A stretch of 64,000 nt of DNA from Echinococcus granulosus. Taxonomy: Eukaryota > Platyhelminthes > Cestoda > Cyclophyllidea > Taeniidae. Positions 57,931 through 64,000 of the stretch are shown here, piece by piece. Under the pieces are notes generated by a model. That model searched no databases. It was not told where the DNA came from and saw nothing but the letters and a program-made list of their open reading frames with translations. The stretch is taken from assembly GCF_000524195.1 (NCBI RefSeq), contig NW_020170498.1, positions 67,775 to 131,774 on the forward strand, read 5' to 3'. How positions within the stretch are numbered: the stretch's first letter is position 1; every line of letters begins with the position of its first letter. Both the position numbers and the translations under genes were made by a program.

Positions 57931-59272
57931 AGAGATAATTATATTTACGAGAGATAGTCATGGTACCACCTAGAAATGTGTGCGTGTCTCTTACTCCACC
58001 CTCCTCACCCCCATATGTTTCTCACTATTTGCGTGGGCATTTTTTTACACCCCCATTAATCTTGCTTTTATTTTTTTATCTAGCAGTTTTAGCTAGTTGT
58101 GGTGGGGTAATGATAAGTTAAACTGAAATCAATGACCGCAATAACGCTCTGTTTGAAGTACGGCGTACATGACACTTCAACCTCCGATGCAGGGTCAGGG
58201 GAGGTATTTTTGGGGTTGGAGACCAAAAGACTGGTCGTCAAATGAAAGGCGAAAGAATGAGAATTAAAACGGTATTTTGACCATTGGGAATCCAACGCCC
58301 GGAGCTCGGACTGGGGGTCAAATTGACGCAGGCTAGTGAGTTAAAAACACGGATTGCTGAATGTGACAGCCCGTCAGTGAATTCGCGTATTACGTGAGTC
58401 GACTATGTTGGGTAATGAGTGAGGAATCTGCGGCGGACCCGTAAACTACGGAGTGGCCCAAGATTTAACCTGGGGTTTGGAGACTCCGCGACCGAGGAGG
58501 ACGCTTAACGAAAGCCTTTGCTCACCTCCTCTTTTGGCGTGTTGGTAGGTTGGCGCGAGCAGATCTGCGATTGGACTGTCGAATGAGGATCGAGCAGATT
58601 TGCCACAGTTTGCCATTTATAAAGTGTAACCCGAAAATGCATATTCATTCTGACCAGAGTTACAAACACTAAATTACGAGCGCGGGGGTTGAATACCAAG
58701 TAGACCAGCAGCTCCTTTTGTCAACTAGCAGTCTGGCAATTGATGCGAGACTGGGGAATGTGTAGACCATCGCAACCTAGAAACCATTTTTTAGGTGATC
58801 CATCTCACTGAAGGCGAGATGTCGACGAGGAGGCGGTCATTGAATGAACAGACGGAGTTGAAAGTCAAGTAAGGGTCGAAGGTTTCAACTATCGCATCAT
58901 CCGTTTTAGAAAGGCGTCCGTAAGGGCTTGGGAGTGTTTTGGAGGTCTTCGGTGAGTTGTCTCCCCCCCTCCTCTCCTCCTCCCAGGGAGGATGTTTATG
59001 ACGTGCTTCCCGTATCCTCATTTATCATTCCTTACCTATTCTTGTTAGCCTCTGTAATATTTGTTTTACTCAGCAGTTGATAGTCCCTTGATGATGCCAA
59101 ATTTGGAGAATAGGTGAAAATAAGGGGGCAAAAAACATGGACTTTTACGTGATTAAATCCGAGAGTACTTTTGTAACTCCACAAGTGACCTAAATTGACC
59201 CGGAATCTAGAAATCCGCCCTTAACTTTGAGATGAATATCTTTACACCGTAAAAATTGGATCGTTTTTTTAC
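57931..59272. other. Between kelch gene and head-to-head pair
   Basis: About 1.3 kb. It probably contains further exons of the minus-strand gene that starts at 59533: a 16-nt candidate micro-exon at 59051-59036 (bounded by TTACAG and GTAAGG) and an open frame at 59021-58791 are possible. I could not join them with confidence. The minus frame 58699-58505 also ends in a good donor (GAGGAG then GTGAGC) but has no partner. Confidence 0.35.
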
Positions 59273-59533
59273 CTTTGTGATATTTTGTTCATCACAATGC
59301 GAATCACCTTTCACACCTTCAATGGAAACGGGAGACCTCTTCTTGGTGCGCCTGTTGTCCTCCTCCAGCACCTCGACTCTTCGTTCGAGTGGTAGCAAGC
59401 CAAGGCAGCGCAGAAAATGTTTGAAGACTGGATCACCGAGCGGACGTAGGACGTGTGGAGCCTCAACCCCTTGGCCAGTTAAACGAAATGTCAAATTCCC
59501 ACATTTGCCCAATTTGACGAGGTGGAAAGGCAT
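59273..59533 (-). CDS. Unrecognised gene, first exon
   Basis: I do not recognise this protein. From ATG at 59533 the exon encodes 87 residues and ends in phase 0 at a good donor (AAAG then GTAAAAA). The N-terminus is basic with little charge bias (MPFHLVKLGKCGNLTFRLTG), followed by PLGDPVFKHFLRCLGLLPLE and a Lys/Arg/Glu-rich stretch. A short organellar or ribosomal protein would fit the composition, but this is only an impression. It is divergent from the gene at 59706, with 172 bp between the two ATGs. Downstream exons were not resolved. Confidence 0.5.
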
Positions 59534-59705
59534 CTTATTTGACGCTCGATAAGATCGGGCAGTTGCCTCCAAGCAAATACCTCTTCACTCTTGCCTCCCA
59601 TGATACTTTGGCCAACCGTCCACAGTGGTTTGACATTTTTGTTTAAATAGGTGTTCCATTACGCGGGGTTTTGAGTCTCCGCGGGTTCTGCTTCCGCTTT
59701 GCAGT
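59534..59705. promoter_or_regulatory. Compact bidirectional promoter
   Basis: 172 bp separate the start codons of two divergent genes, so a shared promoter is likely. No TATA box was seen in a useful place on either strand. Confidence 0.4.
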
Positions 59706-62700
59706 ATGGCGTTCGGACCAGGCCAGAAGCCTCCTCCAGTTCTTCCCTGCGTCAGCAGTGCTTGTTTCACCATACGACCATGGCTTCCACGCTCAGTGGA
59801 AGCACAATCCACTCAGTTACAGATGTCCACGTTGAGAAACAATGTGCCCGACTACTACGGCAGATCCATTCCAAAAAAAAACCTCCTTAGTGAGGACTAC
59901 GAGGATCTTTGTCGGATCTGTGAGCTTAAAGAGGCTTTAGACAAGATCACTGACTGTAGTGGATACGGTGAGACAAAGTGGCAGACCTCGTAAATGTTAC
60001 GACTTCCTCTATTTCAAATGCCAGCTCTCTTATGCCTGATGTGCTGAAGTTATCCATCTCTGTCTGTCAAGCAGGAAGAAGTTGCTCTGAGAATATGAAG
60101 GGAAGTTAAAAGTGCCATCAAAGGAACCAAATATGTTTTTGTATCATCTCGATACTTTTCTGGAGACAGAAGAAGGTCCAATGCTCTGAAGGAGTAGACA
60201 TTATTCGACACCGAGCTGGACTAGGAGGCGACTGCCATGGCCCGGAGGCCAATCCCCCTCGGTAAAGATACAACGGCGGAGATTCAGAGTGACCCCTTCG
60301 CCAAAACCAAAGGTTAAACAAACCACCAACGTATTACACAGCCCCCCTTTCCCCTTCTGGGCGTCGTTCCCGCCGCTCCCTTGGACCAACCTCCAGTGTC
60401 AGCTATCACCACGCAATTGGTGCTGCATAGGGAACCGCCCACGAGCCAGCCGCACCAGCCATCGAATTTTCTTGCAGCTGAGGCGACACTTGACCGCGAT
60501 ATTACAGATCCCTCATGGCGATCCTCTTGGATTGGGTGTGTCGTCCAGTGTGGGAGATGGAGGAATGTGCTGGCCATCACGCGTGTCCATAGCCAGTCGA
60601 AGGAACGCTGACCTAAAAGCAAAGTCATGGACAGGATTTTATTTCTATTCCTTCCTGCCACGCTGTTCGCACTTCAGAGCTGTCCATTTAGCTAGTAGAG
60701 GAGTGGAGGTGGTACCACGTGTTCACTTCATTGCCACCCTCGTCCAGGTAGCATAGACAGCACCGCGTTGGACTTTTCCCAGATGGTTCATGGTCATTGT
60801 CACTGCGGTTGTTAATAGCCTTCCTGTAGTTGGCGCAGGCAGACGTCATTTATAAACCTTTCTCTTGGGAATCGTCACCGATTCTTCTCCCCGCCCCTTC
60901 CCCTCCTACCAAGAGACGTCCTGAAGACGAAGGACGACATGTTACTAGGGTAGGACACGCGTGGCCGACAGATGGAAGGGCTTGGGGAGGGGAGGGGGTA
61001 TTCCCGTGGCCTGGAGGCCGGACCACCCGGCCAAGGTACAGCGGGGGTGACTCACAGCGGCCGCTGCATGTAAAACTGAGAGGTAAAAGCGCAACCAACG
61101 TATTCCATTTGCCTTCAACGGAAAAGCCAATTAAGGCGACGTCGTTTCGAGAGGCCAAGTTATTCAATCACCTCGGAACAGTCACTCCAAACAGAGTTAG
61201 AGAGGGCGGCATGAATACGATCGCAAAGTTGCAGCAAAATTTGTCTTTTTTGCTCCACTTTTTCGCTAAAATTTCTAAGGTATGTGCTTGAAGATGGATG
61301 ACCCTCATAAGTGTAGCGGCAGTGACCAACACATCGTGCAGCACAACCCCTGCCCCCCTTCGCCCCTTGAAGCGCCGCGGTCGCGCATGTGTCGAGGGTC
61401 ATTTTTAAATTTTATATCATGCGGGCTTTGTTTGAACCGCTCCACTTTTGCCGCCCGATTTGAAATGTGGTGAGTACGTTTAGTTGCTTAAAGGAATTGG
61501 ATTGACCTGGGAAGAGGTCACGAGTGTGCCGAAGCCTGCTCCAGTGGCCAAATGGAGCAACTGGGAGTGTTGCTGCAAAGATAAGAGAAAAAAAGGAACT
61601 TCTGCTAAGGTTAGAGAAGGCACCGTTCACCCCTTGCCTGATTTCGCCTTCCAAGGCGATCCCTCTCCATTGCCACCCCCCGCCCACCACCTTCTAGTCT
61701 TTCCGCACCGCATCCGGTCGTGTTAGTGACCTCTAGATCTGGCAAACGACGGTCTTTTTGCATTTCACGAACTCTAATCCCTTCCACGTACTTCCTGTCT
61801 GCCGCATTGGTCTCCTCGATCTGCTGCCCTTCATGCCTTGCTAACCAGTGCCACTGGCTAGTACAACAATCACGAAGAGAACTACTTCAGGGAGGAGGAG
61901 AGAGTTGCGAATGTTTTATGAAGGCTGCAAGTCGTGAGGAGGCTGAATGCTCGCCACAAAGGCACCAACGCTCAAAATTTAAGAGCCCCTCAATTCTTGT
62001 GTCTGCGGTTCGGAGTGAAGGGTGTGATGGGGTAGCCAACAAAAAAAGAATTCGACAGAGGTCAGACTTCGACAGATGGATGGGTTGTGCATCCACAGGC
62101 ATACTTGGCAGACGGATCAGCAATTAATGGCTTCCTCCAGGAATGGAATCACGACCCGAGCGATGCTTCTGCATCAAACGCGTTCCCTTTCCCCATTGGC
62201 CCGTTACAAAGTCGATGATTTAGGGATGGCCCTCATCTTAGTTGTCAAAGCGAGTGGTTGGGGGGGGGGGGGGCAGGGATGGAGGTGGGACTTTGTGGAA
62301 GGACTTGGAAGATCTTCGTAGGTATGCGCGAATACGACCAAATGATGGGAGAAGTCATGGGTGGGGGATAACTCCTGAATCCAATTAGGCAGGAAATTGT
62401 TAAGAAAAGTCGAACTGTTTGGGCTAAAGTTGCCTAGGCGTCTAGGACGATTATTCAAGACAAGGTTATGAACAATAAATGGATGGGTTACTCGAATTGC
62501 CAACTGTCCAAATAGTTTCTGGAGAATTTTATGGTTGTGATTACAGCATCGCCATAACAGTGACAAGTGCCCTGGGAAGTAAAGTAGAAGATGGAGAAGA
62601 AGAGGAAAAAGATGACACCGGAGGTGGCAGAAGAAGGAGGAGGAGGAACAAGGCGAATTCACCAGGTGAGTGGATTGATCCAACAGACGCCAAAAGGGCA

Positions 62701-62766
62701 GTTCAAGTGGACCTCTGGACTGCAGTAGTATCGCCTACATCATCTGAACTACTTGCTGCAAATTGA
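59706..62766 (+). CDS. Unrecognised multi-exon gene
   Basis: I do not recognise this protein. A phase-consistent model is 59706-59967, 60431-60747, 60839-60949, 61058-61279, 61484-61609, 62099-62210 and 62516-62766, about 466 residues. Each boundary has GT and AG, though the donor of exon 6 (GTCGAT) is weak. The segment 60950-61057 is in frame and open, so it may be a retained intron rather than spliced. Visible features: an acidic stretch EDYEDLCRICELKEAL near the N-terminus, an Arg-rich part, a Pro-rich part (LLPAPSPPTKRR), KATSFREAKLFNHLG, WSNWECCCKDKRKKG, and an acidic-then-basic low-complexity run (EEEEK, RRRRRR) near the C-terminus. No signal peptide or membrane helix is evident. A nuclear protein is a guess. 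The exon set could include errors. Confidence 0.5.
60236..60337 (+). repeat. Direct repeat, copy 1
   Basis: About 102 bp matching 61004-61106 in the same orientation, with shared GGAGGCC, TACA-CGG-GG and CCAACGTATT blocks. It lies in intron 1 of the unrecognised gene. Confidence 0.6.
61004..61106 (+). repeat. Direct repeat, copy 2
   Basis: Partner of 60236-60337. It covers the end of the optional in-frame intron 60950-61057 and the beginning of the next exon, so part of a repeat appears to be coding. Confidence 0.6.
62260..62273 (+). repeat. Poly(G) tract
   Basis: 14 G in a row within the last intron of the unrecognised gene. It can form a quadruplex-like structure and is prone to length error. 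Confidence 0.9.
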
Positions 62767-63647
62767 TCAAAGGAAGATGCTCTTTCTGTCACGGACCCTT
62801 TACCACTGCCTCTTTTGGGGTTTTGGTAACGAAAATTTAGGCTTCCATGGCAAAAATGACATTCGTGAAGTGGACTCTAGGCACTGATATGGTTCCTTGC
62901 AATTAAAAGTTTGTTTTGGTTGAATTTCTTGTTTTTTACCACAAAATTTTTAAGGCACTTGGACTGTCCAACTAGGTGAAGAAGAAAGAGGAGAAGAAGT
63001 AGAAGTAGAAGAAGCGAGAACAACAACGACATGTTCCAGCCAATGGGAGAAGACCTTTCAGAGCCCTCAGATATTTACGACACCTGCAGCACGTAGTTAG
63101 TAATTAAATAAGGAAGGAAGAAAAGAAAACAATAAACTGACTTCCCTTGGAGTAATTTGACAACCAAAAGGAGAAAAACATCTGTCAAAGGCTTATTAAC
63201 CTCTGATTGGCTGTCCAAATGCCTAGCCGCCAAGTTAGGGGCATCAGCACGTGTAAAACTGTCGCCTTCCCTACCCCTTCCTCCCTCGCCTCCTCCTCCT
63301 AATAAATCAGTCTAACATGACTCATAAAACTCTCACCTACTAAGCTTCCAAACACTTTTGATTTCTGGCTTTAGTCGTGAATGTGATTTGTACAAATGCC
63401 TTCACCCAGTCACCTCGATGTCTGAGGACATTAGAACTTTGATTTTGGCTGGCAAAGAAACTCCTTTCCTAGCCTAAAACATCTTTTCATGTCTTAGAAT
63501 TTGAAAAACTTTTTTGCCTTCCATTGCATGCATGCCAATAACCAGGCATCAAGCAGGAGGCTCATTTAAAAAGAAAGAGGAAGAGGAGAAGAGGAAACAA
63601 GGGAAACGCATATCTGGAATGAAAAGGCGTAAATATATTTGCCGTTC
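62767..63647. other. 3' flank of the unrecognised gene
   Basis: Purine-rich GAAGAAG-type sequence around 62980-63050 and CCTCCTCCT around 63285-63300. No gene was seen. Confidence 0.4.
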
Positions 63648-63854
63648 TCAAACACCTGGGAGATCAGGCCTCCTACATGCTTCTGCTAGAGTGACTTCAT
63701 GTGCGTCCGCGTAGACAGTAGATTTGGTTGAAGCACTTGAAAATATAGAAGAGGTGACGTCGGAGTAGACCAGCTGAATGTCCATATCTTGGCGTCTATA
63801 CGCTTCCATGGTTTCAGAGACTTCAGCCTCTGAGGATTGCATTTCTTCTTTAGC
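63648..63854 (-). CDS. Possible internal or terminal exon of a gene entering from the right
   Basis: Open frame starting after TTGCAG at 63855-63860 on the minus strand. The residues look coding: AKEEMQSSEAEVSETMEAYR, followed by a Ser/Thr-rich part. It closes at a stop at 63648, and a GTAGGA donor lies earlier, near 63680. No family was recognised. The 5' part would lie beyond 64000 or in 63860-64000. Confidence 0.25.
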   Translation of the reverse strand, partial: AKEEMQSSEAEVSETMEAYRRQDMDIQLVYSDVTSSIFSSASTKSTVYADAHEVTLAEACRRPDLPGV

Positions 63855-64000
63855 CTGCAACATGCCATTCGGACCAGACTAGTAGACTCGCATCAGTAGA
63901 GACGTTGGTTGTGAAGACGGGTTGTAAAATATCACTCATCTGTCCACCTCGCCTTCTGAAGTAATTGACACCGTGGTACCGGAGCATCGACAAACACCCC

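Overview
The window looks like nuclear DNA of a parasitic flatworm, most likely a tapeworm close to the taeniids. That is inference. It rests on animal-type genes with many introns, several introns of only 33-43 bp, roughly 40-45% GC, a duplicated Tctex-type dynein light chain gene, and a small LTR family of the kind reported in taeniids. The 100 N at 39325-39424 are an assembly gap. Gene models were built by reading exons against remembered family sequences and checking that splice phases join. The complete models for NUDT14, pinin, TBCC, V-ATPase D, alpha-tubulin, CDKL, BTB-kelch and both dynein light chains all give an intact reading frame with a total length divisible by three.

Left part (1-21.5 kb). 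A RING-finger first exon (-) is followed by three small single-exon genes for secreted, mostly helical proteins (2920-3189 -, 7378-7752 +, 8808-9077 -), each with a TATA box just upstream. Next come two Tctex/DYNLT dynein light chain genes (11657-12138 and 17992-18502, both +) with the same five-exon layout. They flank a NUDT14-type UDP-sugar diphosphatase gene on the opposite strand (13205-17216). A decayed SLC16/monocarboxylate-transporter-like gene follows (19203-21511 -).

Middle part (22.9-34.5 kb). This is a compact run of housekeeping genes on the + strand: pinin, tubulin cofactor C, V-ATPase subunit D and alpha-tubulin. Pinin and TBCC are only 143 bp apart, and a splice-acceptor-like sequence directly abuts the TBCC ATG. 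TBCC and alpha-tubulin belong to the same pathway (tubulin folding and microtubules), and the DYNLT genes (dynein) and CDKL kinase (cilia-related in other animals) fit that theme loosely. No functional cluster is claimed.

Right part (34.5-64 kb). A GC-rich gene-poor stretch and a gene-poor region lead to a young LTR element (39294-39691) and a nine-exon CDKL1/4-type kinase (41454-50224). A solo LTR of the same family lies just downstream. A ten-exon BTB-BACK-kelch gene (about 51209-57930) follows, with one GC-AG intron. The end holds two genes I do not recognise in head-to-head orientation (59273-59533 - and 59706-62766 +).

The LTR family has three young copies (198, 196 and 198 bp LTRs) with clear 4-5 bp target duplications, and two old, worn copies. 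The least explained items are the small secreted proteins, the head-to-head gene pair at 59.5 kb, and the intact-exon but multiply broken transporter.
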